Shown: one piece after another, positions 1 to 9,900 of the stretch
Layout of the letters: every line of letters begins with the position of its first letter
Numbering within the stretch: position 1 is the first letter of the stretch
Source of the DNA: Owenia fusiformis
Taxonomy: Eukaryota; Annelida; Polychaeta; Sabellida; Oweniidae
Direction of reading: 5' to 3'
Length of the DNA stretch: 48,000 nucleotides
Assembly: GCA_903813345.2 (NCBI GenBank)
Contig: CAIIXF020000030.1
Coordinates: forward strand, 1-48,000
Notes under the pieces: generated by a model
Database searches by the model: none
Told to the model about the DNA's origin: nothing
The model's input: only the letters and a program-made list of their open reading frames with translations
Program-made: the position numbers and the translations under genes

Positions 1-15
1 TACGTGACGTCACAA

Positions 16-44
16 CATGGGCTTTTTCTAGTTGAAAGCCCATG
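16..44. repeat. Short perfect hairpin
   Basis: CATGGGCTTT (16-25) is the exact reverse complement of AAAGCCCATG (35-44), with a 9-base loop. A CRE-like palindrome TGACGTCA lies just upstream at 5-12. The window edge hides what lies to the left, so this may be the end of a larger element. No function is assigned. Confidence 0.5.
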
Positions 45-136
45 GTCACAATAACTAGAAAAGTTGGGAGTATGTATGACCGCTAAAATTCATAAATGCA
101 AATATTTCTTTTTGTCTGTGTTTATCATATTAGAAT

Positions 137-312
137 CGTAACAAAGACCTCGATTTTATGATGTATGTCAGATATATGACCTCAAATTTTATTCTGGCCA
201 TTGACAAAGACCTCAATCGCTACGCGATTTCGGTCTTTTGACAATGAACAGAATAAATGTTTTGGTCATACTTTATATCACGCCATAAATCATAAAATCT
301 CGGTCTTTATTC
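137..312. mobile_element. Foldback (near-palindromic) element
   Basis: The whole stretch folds on itself. The outer arms are AAAGACCTCGATTTTATGAT on the left and its near reverse complement ATCATAAAATCTCGGTCTTT on the right. The inner arms (about 178-230 against 231-284) pair around a centre ATCGCTACGCGAT, with the words ATTTTATTCTG and CATTGACAAAGACC on the left mirrored on the right with some mismatches. Length is about 175 bp and there is no open frame. This is typical of a foldback or MITE-type non-autonomous DNA element, but I could not define a target-site duplication. The palindrome is seen directly; the mobile-element label is inferred. Confidence 0.6.
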
Positions 313-351
313 CTTAATTATAGTTGATATTGTGTCACGTTTGTTATAACA

Positions 352-529
352 CATAGGTGTAGCCAGGGGGGTGCGATGGGTGAATGATCGCACCCCCCCC
401 CCCATAACCAATAAAGAAAGAAGAAGAAAGGACCTTTGAATGCCTTGTACTCGAAACTCCCCCCCCTCCACTGAAAACCGAATTATTTTGACGATCGCAC
501 CCCCTGACTGAAAGCTGGCTACGCCCCTG
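352..529 (-). mobile_element. MITE-like element, CGTAGCC family, with 5-bp TSD
   Basis: The left end CATAGGTGTAGCCAGG is an imperfect inverted copy of the right end CTGGCTACGCCCCTG region. Inside the ends lie G-rich and C-rich runs and the mirrored words GGGGTGCGAT and ATCGCACCCC. The element is flanked by TAACA on both sides (347-351 and 530-534), a 5-bp target-site duplication that fixes the borders. Total length is 178 bp, non-coding. It belongs with the elements at 2021-2110, 15520-15798 and 19461-19672 but lies in the opposite orientation. Short open frames across it are artefacts of the homopolymer runs. Confidence 0.72.
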
Positions 530-559
530 TAACATGTATTCAATTGATACAGCTATAAA

Positions 560-1000
560 ATAAAAGAAGACATGACTGTTTTGGCATTTTGAAAATAATA
601 CATTTGTTTCCTTTCACTTTATGATGTGTCCTTTTTCAGCGTTTGGTGGTTAGTGTTCTGCTAGGAATGGATTGAATCAGGGTTTAATTTTGCAAGGGAA
701 TCTCGAAACAAGCGCTAAATTGTGTACAAGCACAATTACCTTTATTTTACAACAAAGAGTATATTCATTGGGCGGGGGTTGAATAATGTGTTTTATCAGA
801 GAGTTTGTTCCAAATATTGAGTTTGGTTTAAAGAGAAATATCCCGGGAGAAGTATGAGGGTCCCGGTATCATTTTCAATGACAATGGATTATTCTTTAAG
901 AGCTTTTATTTTATAATCCACATAACCCGAACTTGTGATTAAACTAATGATCAAAGGATGGCTTTTTGCATCATTGTTAAATCGGGGATAAGTTTGACAA
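560..1000. repeat. Diverged duplicated block, copy A
   Basis: This stretch aligns with 17230-17560 in the same orientation. Shared words in the same order include TTTGGCATTTTGAA, TCAGGGTTT followed by ATTTTGCAAG, GGTATCATTTTCA, and ATGATCAAAGGATGGCTTTT followed by TGCA and later ATCGGGG. Indels and substitutions are frequent, so the duplication is old. No coding frame survives in either copy. It may be a segmental duplication or two copies of a large old repeat. Confidence 0.6.
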
Positions 1001-2020
1001 TACCCATGTTTGGGTAATTCATTCTAACCAAATCTGTAATCTGTTCAATTCTATAAAACAATTATATTTTCAAAATGCTGCCAAGATATATAACTACATG
1101 TATGAACATGTATGAACTCCAGGCTATCATAGAGTTCCAAAAAGAATAATCCCATCAAATAACCTGATCAATAGAATTAGGATTTAATCCCTTACATGTA
1201 ATCATCAGTGTTGATAAATATGATGTGTAATCAGAAAGAAGGAATCTGTTTTTAGATTAATGATCGAGTGTCTTGGTACCTTGATTCAAAGTTCCTTTGA
1301 CCTTATAATTTTCCAGTGGTTTTAAAGTTCAGTACATATACCGTTGTTCTTAGACTTTCTCATTTCTTTTTTACTTTTCACGATTTTTACATGACTTTTA
1401 CCCGAACATGATGATCTATCATCCAATTAAAAAAATAAGGTAGAAGTTAAGATCGATTATCAACCGTCCCTAGTGGAAATTTTCATTTGCCATACATACA
1501 ATTCCTTGGAATTTTAACTTCGTTCATGTATGGGCGCTTATTAGATGTCTGAAGGGTCTATTTTCAATTTTCTAAATGCCCTGGGCGCTAATTACAGAGA
1601 ATAAGATATTCCAATTATTTGGGATTGTACGACTTTTCTGAATGATTACGCTACACATATACACGCATATGTGAGCCTGAAACTATTATTTGAATATATT
1701 TTAAGATAAGTTCCTAATGCGTAAATCTCGTTTGTTCCGTCTACATTTATGGCAAGGTCGCATACAGGACCATAGATATCTCTTTGTTTTCAACATTTTG
1801 ATAGCGATTCTTTAACATTTTGGATCATAAAGACTAATCAAGGATAAAGACGCTTTACCCCCCCCCCCAATCATTTTCAATATGTACATGTAAGTAACAT
1901 GTAAGTATAAACATAATGAGACAGAGTAACCCGGGCAGAAAAACTACTCGCATTATTATGTACCCCGAGTTAGATCCTAGAAGTAGCGAATAATGTAAAT
2001 TGATTAATACACTGTATAGG
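1001..2020. other. AT-rich non-coding stretch
   Basis: I see no supported gene here. The stretch holds a run of 11 C at 1858-1868 and ACATGTA-like words near 1885. The word ATTCTAACCAAA near 1020 recurs near 18361 and may extend the duplicated block described at 560-1000. Confidence 0.5.
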
Positions 2021-2110
2021 CAGGGGAGTAGCAAGCTTTCAGTCTGTGGTGCTCTTTTCTTCCTCTATCTCATGGCGATCGCACACCGCTCCCCCCTAGC
2101 TACGCCTATG
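2021..2110 (+). mobile_element. Short, internally deleted MITE of the CGTAGCC family
   Basis: The left end CAGGGGAGTAGCAAGCTTTC matches the left end of the copy at 15520 (CAGGGGCGTAGCCAGCTTTC) with a few changes. The right end CTAGCTACGCCTATG matches its right end. Only 90 bp remain, compared with about 180-280 bp in the other copies, so the centre is deleted. No convincing target-site duplication is visible. An open frame at 2000-2260 crosses the element and is a chance frame. Confidence 0.6.
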
Positions 2111-2736
2111 CATCTATTGAATGTCCATTTTAAAATTCTATATGGAGATAGTTATTTTTACTATTGGACTGTTGTGGATGTCACAGTGCCTCCCATCCAT
2201 ACCCCCCCGCTAATTACAGGTATACACTTTTTACTCATAACATCTTCCTGTTTCACCTGAAACATGGTCTGATATTATGAGGCATGTTCTGTGATCTGAG
2301 CACATCAGATGAGAAGAGTTACAACTGTCAATAAGTGTGAAAGTTATCATGTAATAATTTACCTAATGTCAATACATTACATACATGTGATAGACATGTA
2401 TTGCATTTAACAGCAGATATTAGCACCGGCACATGTACAACAGTTTTATGACCCCACTCTAATCATAGCATCTTTCTGTTTCTCCTGAAACATCTCAGGG
2501 CTGAGAAGAAATGAGATGTCATGCTTTATCATGATGTTATGACCCCGATTAGATGAAATATTAGCTGGGATGAAAGATCAAAATCCTTAATTTTGGACTC
2601 TCCTAGATCACCAAAAAACGGTTATGCGCAAACAAATTCATAACTCCCTCAAAACACACACTATCAACACCGAAAAAAGGATGAAAGAAAAACAACACAA
2701 TCAAACCAGACTTAAACAATAAACCACACACAGACA
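2111..2736. repeat. AT-rich stretch with a weak direct repeat
   Basis: A diverged direct repeat is visible. CATCTTCCTGTTTCACCTG with AAACAT (from 2241) recurs as CATCTTTCTGTTTCTCCTG with AAACAT (from 2469), about 228 bp apart. TTATGACCCC also occurs twice (near 2447 and 2536). There is no gene signal. Confidence 0.45.
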
Positions 2737-3470
2737 CAATCAACTAATATGCATACACCCTCCCAATACAACACAAATATGGGAAGATCAAAATATCTGA
2801 AATACGGACCATTAAACCCCACATTCAAGTTAATATCTCAACAACAAGATATGATACCAACATAATACACACACCAACAGGAAGCAAAAACATTAAGCAA
2901 GCCGCCTGAATCAACAGAAAAACGATTTACCGACCATAGATCCACCCTAAACACCACCAAACCTAAACCAACTTCACAAATCGAAAATGCCGAAAACACC
3001 AAAACACGTCCAAACACGGAAAAGTTAACAACCCTTCTAATACACACAATATGAACATTACATATACCTGGCCATGAAGCTATCACAATGAACTAAACAA
3101 CCAAATTAAATTTCAACATCGAACTGACCATACCATGATGCAATCAACCAATACGCATACACCCTCCCGATAAAACACAAATATGAGAAAATCAAATATT
3201 TGAAATACGGGCCATCAAACCCTACATTCAAGTTAATATCTCAACAACAAGATATGCCACGAACATAATGCACACACCAACGGAAAGCTAAAACATTAAA
3301 CAAACCACCTGAACCATCAAAAGACAATTTACCTACTATAGACCCGCGCTAGTCACCACCAAACTCAAACCAACTCAACAAATCGAAAATACCGCAAAAT
3401 GACGAAAACACAAAAACGCGACTAAACACGAAAAAATCAACAACTCTTCTAATACACACACAACGTGAAA
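2737..3470. repeat. Two-copy ~404-bp tandem repeat with strong strand asymmetry
   Basis: Copy 1 begins at 2737 and copy 2 at 3141, both with CAATCAAC and then GCATACACCCTCCC. They stay aligned through ATTCAAGTTAATATCTCAAC near 2823 and 3229 and down to TTCTAATACACACA near 3035 and 3446. The copies are diverged, so this is not a recent duplication. The plus strand is markedly A- and C-rich and G-poor, unlike the surrounding DNA, which makes the complementary strand G/T-rich. An 82-codon frame on the minus strand (2838-3086) is not kept in the second copy, so I do not call a gene. The family is not recognised. Confidence 0.7.
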
Positions 3471-5938
3471 CACTATTTTCTAAGCACTACTAAGAAAGAA
3501 TACTTAATGTCTTATCCATAAGTAATAAGCACTACTAACTACTAATTCTCAGGAATAAAAAGTTCACACTTATCATACCTATTGAGAGATAAATATTGCT
3601 TATCCTCGGCCGAGGTACGTCTTATCCGTGTGTCATGTGACTACTGCGTTAATTAACTAAGTAAAGCATTTCAATTTAAGTGTAGTATGTTTGCATGCAG
3701 CAAGCATTTAATCATTTTTGATTTTTGATTAAAAATAACTCCTTTGGATCAAATATTTAAATTCTACTAGAGTGCGGGGAGTGGAAACAAGTCTCCATTC
3801 AAGCACTGAATATCAAAAGAAAGATTTCAGGACCCCTTAACTTCACTCCCGGACTTTTCTATTCAACACCACCCATCCCCCTTCCCCAATTATCCCTAAT
3901 GATCCCAGAATGTTCGTTTCTGTGCCCCCTGTCCATGGCCAGTAATTAGTCTATGTGTATATTGTCTCCCTCCAAAAGGTAGGAAAAACCAGATGCAGAC
4001 ATAAACATTGACAAGGTGAGGGGATTTAAATATAAAAATAGTCTTGTTTTTGGCTCTGACTTAAATATCTTGACACTGTTTAACGAAGCCGGTTTAAGGA
4101 ATGAGAGGCAGAAATAATTCCTAGATGATCTTTCTTTACTGTAATTAAGATGCTACTTAACCGCAATTTTAAAAGGGATTAAGTTATTTACCTTGTGATA
4201 ATTTAATACTACTTATTGATTGGTTTGCCAAATATAATACCCCATATAAGACCCTTGTCTCTGATTGTAAAACATCTGTATGCACCAAATCCGAGGAATA
4301 TTACATTATGTGAAACAATTCCAAAAGGTTTTGTCTTGAACTCAATCAAATAGCAATATATTTCAACATGTAGAAATTATTTATTAACATAATGTCGGGC
4401 ACTATAGGTTAAAGGGTTTTCAGTTTTGCTCTTTTTGTGTCACGCTTGAATTGTGTGCTTTATTTATTTGGGATTTGAATTTGGAAAGGTGAATTCACGA
4501 TCAATAAAGTTTATAATATCATTCATTAACCAATACATCGAGGCAAAGCCACCTTTTAAATACATCATCTATTATGCATGTCCATTTGTAGCAATCACAC
4601 GGCCCATACCACTAGGGGTATGTAGATGTTAATGAATGGGAAATAATTTCATCTTTTTATTTTTATGTTTTCATTAAACAGCCAGAAAAAACTATTTTTC
4701 ATTTCCCAAGGAATTTAAAATGTATCTAATATATTATACAATCAGACAGACTGGCTATTCTAATCCGTTATGAAAGGCCATTTGTTTTTTTTCCACTACA
4801 GGATGTTTCTTCAGAAGTTAATTAATTGTTTATCTTAGTGTTTAGATGCATTGTCCCTTGACGCTTTCATGAAATAAATGAACTTTGTGATGGACTACAA
4901 TTGTATATTTTTACAGGAACAGTTATTTTTATCACCAAAGTAGAGCACTTGTTACATTATTTTCATTTTAGGTCTCTCTTATTAGTTGCATTGCAGAAGT
5001 CTAATATTATTCTCTCCGTGTGCCGAATGTACTTATACCCGTAGCCAAGGGGTGGGGGTGGTTCAAGGAGTGCGAGAATTGGAATTGAATACAAAATAAA
5101 TACGTAACATATAAATATATAAGTACATAATATCTAGCCAAGTCTTCTTGCATTTTCTGAACTTCAAATGCGCCTTTTGATGTGTGGTAACAAAATACTA
5201 AATAAATATTTATGTTACTCCAGCTTGTTTTCATATTAATTTGGCAATAAAACATGTATAAAGAGATAGCAAATTGTGCACAACCCCAATCCCTTCCCCG
5301 ATCGGGTCGCGTTTACTATGTATGTTATAATGTGTAAAAGTAATTTGTAATAAAGACAATAATGCCCCCCCCCTCCCCTATTGCAACCATCTTCGTTCAC
5401 TCGGCTCCCGTCGATGAACACAGTTAAGACCGAGCGTGCGATGTATTGCAACATTTTGTCAATTAATGGCATTGGCCCGGGGTATCAACACACATTTGAT
5501 TGAAATAATTCAAACCAAAGTTCCAAATGAATAAAGAACGTGAAGGTTCTGTTTGACATTCGAACAAAAATTTATCCAGTCAAAAATAGATTTCTAATAT
5601 TTGATCTTGATTAGATGTATTTATTGATCCTTAATTAAAACTACAGATGGTTCACTCAATTCCGAATAAACAAAAAATAATCCTATACACGTTTACTTGG
5701 TTCTCATGATACTGCCTATAACCTATAATACCCATGTATCAAAACAAATATTAATTAATCCGTCTGTGTGATTGTTCCCTGACTCAAACTAAGCGAACCC
5801 CGATTTCAGTTCTAAATATTTCACTTGAAACGATTTAGCCAACATGATACAATATGACATTTGATTAATTATACATGTATAAAGCCAATTATTACCAAAA
5901 CCCATAAATGCTCACAATATAAATATAGTTTTATTTAT
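3471..5938. other. Non-coding stretch with diverged duplicated segments
   Basis: No gene is supported. Segment 4040-4290 resembles 19080-19380; shared words include ACCGGTTTAA-type sequence, CTGTAATTAA and CTGTCTCNGATTGT. Segment 4730-4880 resembles 18490-18650; shared words include AATCAGACAGAC, TTAGTGTTTAG and the TTGACGCTTNCATGAAT type. The two blocks are in swapped order at the other locus. A 12-bp perfect palindrome CCTCGGCCGAGG sits at 3604-3615. A fragment resembling a MITE end (CCGTAGCCAAGGGG) lies at 5039-5052 without a partner end, and there is a C-rich tract at 5365-5380. Confidence 0.5.
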
Positions 5939-5999
5939 AACAGGATCCTAAGAGGTTCTGGACAAATCATTTGATTCTGGACTTGACATATTTTTTTTC

Positions 6000-6470
6000 C
6001 AACGAAATCACATCCAAGGGTTGAATTTTTATTGGATATTTAGAGAGCGAGTCCTGTATTGATTTCAATAAAAAGGTTAAAATAGAACGCTATTAGAGAG
6101 TTAATCTTATACTTTCATTACATTGATAAATTAAGGCAAATTCTGAAAAATTTTAAAGTGCATTTTTTATGAAATATTATCCAAGTATTTAGATGAAACG
6201 GTCTTATTTAAATACAAATCATAACATGATGATATTTTTTCATAAAATATTTCTTCAAGAAATTCAATTGAAGGCTCAAGATAAAACGAGCTAATTTAGG
6301 TGAAAACCCTTACATGATGATGTGTTTTCATGACTTCTTTCATAAAATTCCATCAAGGGGTGAAAATAAAATGATCGAATTTAAGTGATTTAAGGATCAC
6401 GAGGATAGGTTTTCTTGGATATTTTCTATGAAATCCCATCCAGTGGTCAAGGTAAAATTTTTATTTGGTA
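6000..6470 (+). repeat. Degenerate ~90-100-bp minisatellite inside the left element
   Basis: Successive blocks carry variants of 'CATGAAATTCCATCCAAGGG', 'GAAAATAAAACGATC' and 'ATCATGATGAT'. Clear anchors are near 6004, 6170, 6243, 6341 and 6427. The blocks are too diverged to give an exact unit. The inverted copy is at about 14970-15440, and a further fragment of the same repeat lies at about 13840-13970. Confidence 0.5.
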
Positions 6471-6689
6471 TATTTGGTCACGTGTTCGAACCCATAGAAC
6501 CATATAGGAACGTCATTTTGAATGTTACGTGATAAATCCATATAAGGCTTTTAGAACAATGTGGGGAAAGATGAGGGGAAACCCCTGACACCTGTTCACG
6601 ATTTTATCCGAACGTTCATCGGATCATTTCGGTTTTTATGCACTTCATTATTTTACCGAAGTTTGCCGATTCGATTCGTCGTATTTCGG

Positions 6690-7060
6690 AATATTGGGGA
6701 CAATTTTATACTCCATTGGGAGTATTTTTAATCTACTTCTTATTACGAAGATTCCCGAACCTTGTTCGGATTAATCCGGATTTTCTGACCTACTTCATCT
6801 ACCGAGATTTAACGAGTTTACATTCGGCTCATTTCGGAATCCTGGTGACAATTTTATACTCCATTGGAGTATTTTTGATCTACTTCTCTGGATTTTTGAT
6901 CTACTTCTTATGACGAAGATTCCCGAATCAGTTCGGATTAATCCGGATTTTCTGACCTACTTTATCTACCGAGATTTAACGAGTTAACATTCGTCTCATT
7001 TCGGAATCCTGGTGACAATTTTATACTCCATTGGAGTATTTTTGATCTACTTTTTCTGGA
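6690..7060 (+). repeat. Three ~150-165-bp tandem repeats with palindromic anchor
   Basis: Each unit carries ACAATTTTATACTCCATTGG with AGTATTTTT downstream; copies begin near 6699, 6849 and 7014. Two of the copies contain the perfect palindrome ATACTCCATTGGAGTAT; the first has an extra G in it. Between anchors lie GATTCCCGAA, GTTCGGATTAATCCGGATT and CTACCGAGATTTAACGAGTT. The same array is inverted at 14400-14760. Confidence 0.7.
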
Positions 7061-7104
7061 TTTTGCCCTACTTATTATAAGTTGACAGCAAGCAAATCAA
7101 AAAG

Positions 7105-7181
7105 TTCGCCATGAACGGGTTTCGATCGACTAACCTAGAGAGTGGAAGCTAAACACGCTAGCCATGAGGCTAACGTTCACC
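7105..7181 (-). ncRNA. tRNA-like (RNA polymerase III promoter-like) module, left copy
   Basis: Read on the minus strand, TAGCCTCATGG (7172 to 7162) resembles the tRNA box A consensus TRGCNNAGYNGG, and GATCGAAAC (7127 to 7119) fits the box B core GWTCRANNC. Their spacing is close to that of a tRNA gene. A full cloverleaf is not evident, so this is a tRNA-derived relic inside a repeat, not a tRNA gene. The inverted partner copy is at 14278-14352. Confidence 0.45.
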
Positions 7182-7286
7182 TGTGTGAGATGATAAAAGT
7201 ATCATATATTTATACCGAGCGTCAATTTAGAATGATCTTCGCTTTTGACTCCACTTAGATACAACTCGTCAGTTGTATCCAGAATA

Positions 7287-7352
7287 GGTGAACGCCTATG
7301 GTGTTAGTGAATAACCAAATCCCAGGCGAGTGGTTCGTATCCCACCGTGATA
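7287..7352 (+). ncRNA. Second tRNA-like module, plus strand, left copy
   Basis: GGTGAACGCCTATGGT is followed by GGTTCGTATCCCACC (7332-7346), which resembles the T-arm and box B of a tRNA (GGTTCGANTCC). Its opening GGTGAACG is the same word that opens the minus-strand module at 7181, so the two modules point away from each other. The T stem can form only about four pairs. It is a tRNA-like relic, not a functional tRNA. Confidence 0.4.
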
Positions 7353-7599
7353 TGTTATTTTTGCTTTATTAATACGACAGAAAGGAGCAAGGTGTAGGTT
7401 TGAAAACAAGACGTACGTTTATTTCAATACAGTTTTAGAAACATTAACCTCTGATAATTGAAGGATTTCCACTTCTGAAGCGCGACTAGATCTAAGAAGT
7501 TCATTAATCAAGACAGTGTAAACCTTTTAGATATATGTTAGACAATGTACACGCCCCGTGTGGAATCAACTAAATGTTACATTTTGGATTTCATTGAGA

Positions 7600-7815
7600 T
7601 CCTGTCATAGTCCTAACATTTATTTTTCTGGAACATCATTTTTTCAACACTGATACAAATTTCCCTGACATTTCCATGACATGTCTACAGTTTCAAAATT
7701 CCCGGACTCTTTGGCCCTTTTTGACCTTATTTTAAAATTCTCTGACATTTCAGGCACTTGGAAAATTAAATCAAAACCCTGACATTTCCAGGTGTGTACG
7801 AACGCTGGAATTATT
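7600..7815 (-). repeat. Interspersed repeat with CCTGGAAATGTCAGGG-type words
   Basis: On the minus strand the stretch carries repeated variants of TGGAAATGTCAGGGAATTT (about 7785 to 7765, 7752 to 7736 and 7682 to 7660) and begins with GTTCGTACACACCTGGAAAT. I recognise this wording as typical of a widespread animal interspersed repeat but cannot name the family. A 70-codon frame on this strand is a shadow of the repeat. Sequence beyond about 7815 looks unique. Confidence 0.5.
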
Positions 7816-7869
7816 CTTAAAATATCCTTCAAACAAAAGGGGAAAATGCTATGCACAAATACTCTAATT

Positions 7870-7915
7870 TAGTTTGTATTGTAATGCATTACATTGCATT
7901 GCATTGTATTGTGTA
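7870..7915 (+). repeat. ATTGC-type pentamer microsatellite
   Basis: Degenerate copies of the pentamer ATTGC/ATTGT run in a row (TGTATTGTAATGCATTACAT and on). It is short and imperfect. Confidence 0.6.
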
Positions 7916-9239
7916 TTTATTTGAGTGTCCGTTGACGGTAAAGAAGGCATTTAAAAGTTATTTGTGAAACTTAATAAACTTAATAAACAATACTTTAACA
8001 GTATTCTGTTATGGCAAAGTATATTTCATTTTTTCTCTTGTTCTCTACAATCTGCGTTGAGGACACTGAAGCATATGTCTGTATTCTGTTGGTGGGGAAC
8101 AGCGTATCCTATCGTTCACGGAGCAAATTCAACTCTCGTTCACGAGTACCTTGTTTTTGGGCTCTTGTCCCAAAGATAACGATTGTATAAGGTTGCATAA
8201 TCAGGATTATGAGCTTTCATGTTCTCATAGTTACATCTGTTGTAAAACGAATCTTGTCGCAACCTCTGCGAATCACGACAGCATAACATTTGAATCACGT
8301 TGACATCATTGCAAAATTAGGCTAAATATGCTAAGTCAAGACGTTAATTAGCCCACGAAAGTTCATGGGTAACTTGAGAACTACAAAATACAACCAAATA
8401 CTTTTCGAACGTACAATAGCAATATTTCTCACCTAACGTCTTCATAGTTTTAGGAACGTATTTTAAACGCATGATAGCCAAATATATCAAGATACTATAT
8501 CTGCCTAAATGAAGTTATCTAGTGTTTACAAAGTTTTGAAATATATTATATCCAGATCCATCAGAAATTAACTTATCCATTTACATTACTTTACTAGTTC
8601 TAGTATCTTGCATGACTCGTTCATAAGAATTCTTTAATTCTACCTCGTTCCCAATACGTCCTCAGACAGACAAGAAATTGAAGTCACACCCGTTTGTTTG
8701 CGTGGCATATTTATACGTATACGCACTTTCTCTGATTATTGTCAAACAAATACATTTCAGGAGAAGAACATAAAAAACAAATGCCTGAAACGAATGCCGA
8801 AACATAAATCCCAAGTGATTAAGTATAGAATGTTTTATTCTTTTACGATTTGATAAGAGACCGAGACTAAGAAATTAAATGCGACGAAATATTTTGACAA
8901 CGTAATTTGTATACTGTTTTATTCTTAAAGTTCTATGCGATAAATTATTTTATCTGTTTCAAAATGTTTCATTTTATTTTGCCTATATAAAAGAAATTGA
9001 AGAAGATAAGATAAACTGTTCCGTAATATATATTGTGTTTTAATAACCTTTTTTTTAGAATCACAATGTAAAATAAATCTCCCGTTCCTGCCATTCTGGT
9101 AACGCCATGCAATGGATGCAATTCAAAGTGAGAGAGAGATCTATGAATAACAGAATGCGTCCATGCCATTAATTTGGCCAAATACATGGCATGAAACTGA
9201 CGTAAGTTTAAGTAAGCTACGCCCCCCGCTTTCTCTGGT
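7916..9239. other. AT-rich stretch without recognised features
   Basis: No gene, RNA or element is supported. Open frames of about 70 codons (for example 7964-8179 plus and 8969-9187 minus) show no recognisable domain and no further coding signal. An isolated word AGCTACGCCCCCC near 9217 may be a truncated MITE end of the CGTAGCC family. Confidence 0.5.
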
Positions 9240-9312
9240 AAATTATGACTTTATTTTTCGGAGTAATGGGTTTCGGACAACTGGGTTTCGGAGAACTGGG
9301 GTGTACCCGATT
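9240..9312 (+). repeat. Short TTCGGA(G/C)AACTGGG direct repeats
   Basis: The motif TTTCGGA-N-(T/A)AACTGGG-like recurs three times from about 9255: TTTCGGAGTAATGGG, TTTCGGACAACTGGG and TTTCGGAGAACTGGGG, ending GTGTACCC. The unit is 15 bp. It looks like the edge of an interspersed repeat; no partner end was found. Confidence 0.55.
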
Positions 9313-9355
9313 ACGCTTTGCACGCCGCTTTAAAATCCCGATGACTCCAGAGGTA

Positions 9356-9900
9356 GTTTAATCCGGTAGCCGACAGGCGTTTCTTGCATTATTGAATACA
9401 AGCTAACCTTATATTCGCGAATGCAACTAACGCCTTCCGGCTACCTGATTAACCCAGTATAATATGACCAAGTCATTTAAATATGAATGGAATAGTGGCA
9501 GGTACTATTCGTATTGACATGAGTTTCCAGTAAAATAATAGGTTAATCCGGTAGCCGACAGGCGTTAGTTGCATTTGCGAATACAAGCTAAGACTATGAT
9601 TTGGGAATGGAAGATTTCAGCTTCCGGATTAACCTACCATTCTATGGGCGACTCATTTAAATATGAAAAGAACCTGACAATATTCCATTAATATTTTAAT
9701 GAATTGCCCATAAAATAGTAAAGTAGGTTTATCCGGTAGCCGACAGGCGTTAGCGGCATTCGCGAATACAAGCTCCTTTATTTCATAATTTGGGAAATAT
9801 ATATTTTCACAATATTGAAATAGATGGTGGTTCAAAGTGGAATACATATCATACAAGTGTCACAGATATTTTTAGTGCATATATGGTCTGTCTTTGCATG
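9356..9900 (+). repeat. Three-copy ~185-bp tandem repeat built on a hairpin
   Basis: The word TTAATCCGGTAGCCGACAGG, continued by CGTT, starts near 9357, 9542 and (as TTTATCC...) 9727, giving a steady ~185-bp period. In copy 1 the first ~48 bases are answered by their reverse complement (TTCGCGAATGCAACTAACGC through GGCTACCTGATTAAC, ending at 9453), making a ~98-base hairpin. In copy 2 the ends are a perfect 13-bp inverted repeat, TAGGTTAATCCGG (9539-9551) and CCGGATTAACCTA (9624-9636). Copy 3 lacks the right arm. Between hairpins the shared word CATTTAAATATGAA recurs. This may be a small foldback element that was tandemly amplified. Confidence 0.72.

Larger units (their letters stand above)
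5939..7393 (+). mobile_element. ~1.45-kb composite non-autonomous element, left copy
   Basis: This element is repeated almost exactly, in reverse orientation, at 14064-15499. The outer end is AACAGGATCCTAAGAGG and the inner end is GAAAGGAGCAAGGT; sequence similarity stops on both sides at these words, which fixes the borders. In order it contains a degenerate ~90-100-bp minisatellite (about 6000-6470), a near-unique middle (6470-6640), three ~150-165-bp tandem repeats (6690-7060), and two divergent tRNA-like modules (7105-7181 minus, 7287-7352 plus). There is no transposase or reverse transcriptase. A 91-codon frame at 6638-6913 lies entirely inside the tandem repeats and is not taken as a gene. 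The tRNA-like part suggests a SINE-related or composite origin; that is inference. Confidence 0.75.

Noticed and set aside
5-12. TGACGTCA palindrome as a CRE promoter element
   Set aside because: A single 8-base match at the window edge with no downstream gene or TATA context is expected by chance.
5236-5472. 78-codon minus-strand frame as a small gene
   Set aside because: It crosses a C-rich low-complexity tract and has no recognisable domain, and neighbouring DNA shows no exon or promoter signal.
6638-6913. 91-codon frame also found at 14546-14800 in the inverted element
   Set aside because: It lies within the ~150-165-bp tandem repeats and its repeats of YSIGVFLIYF simply reflect them. 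There is no start context, domain or intron signal to support a gene.
7287-7352. Functional tRNA gene
   Set aside because: Box-like motifs are present, but acceptor and anticodon stems cannot be formed convincingly and the sequence lies in a repeat with a second copy.
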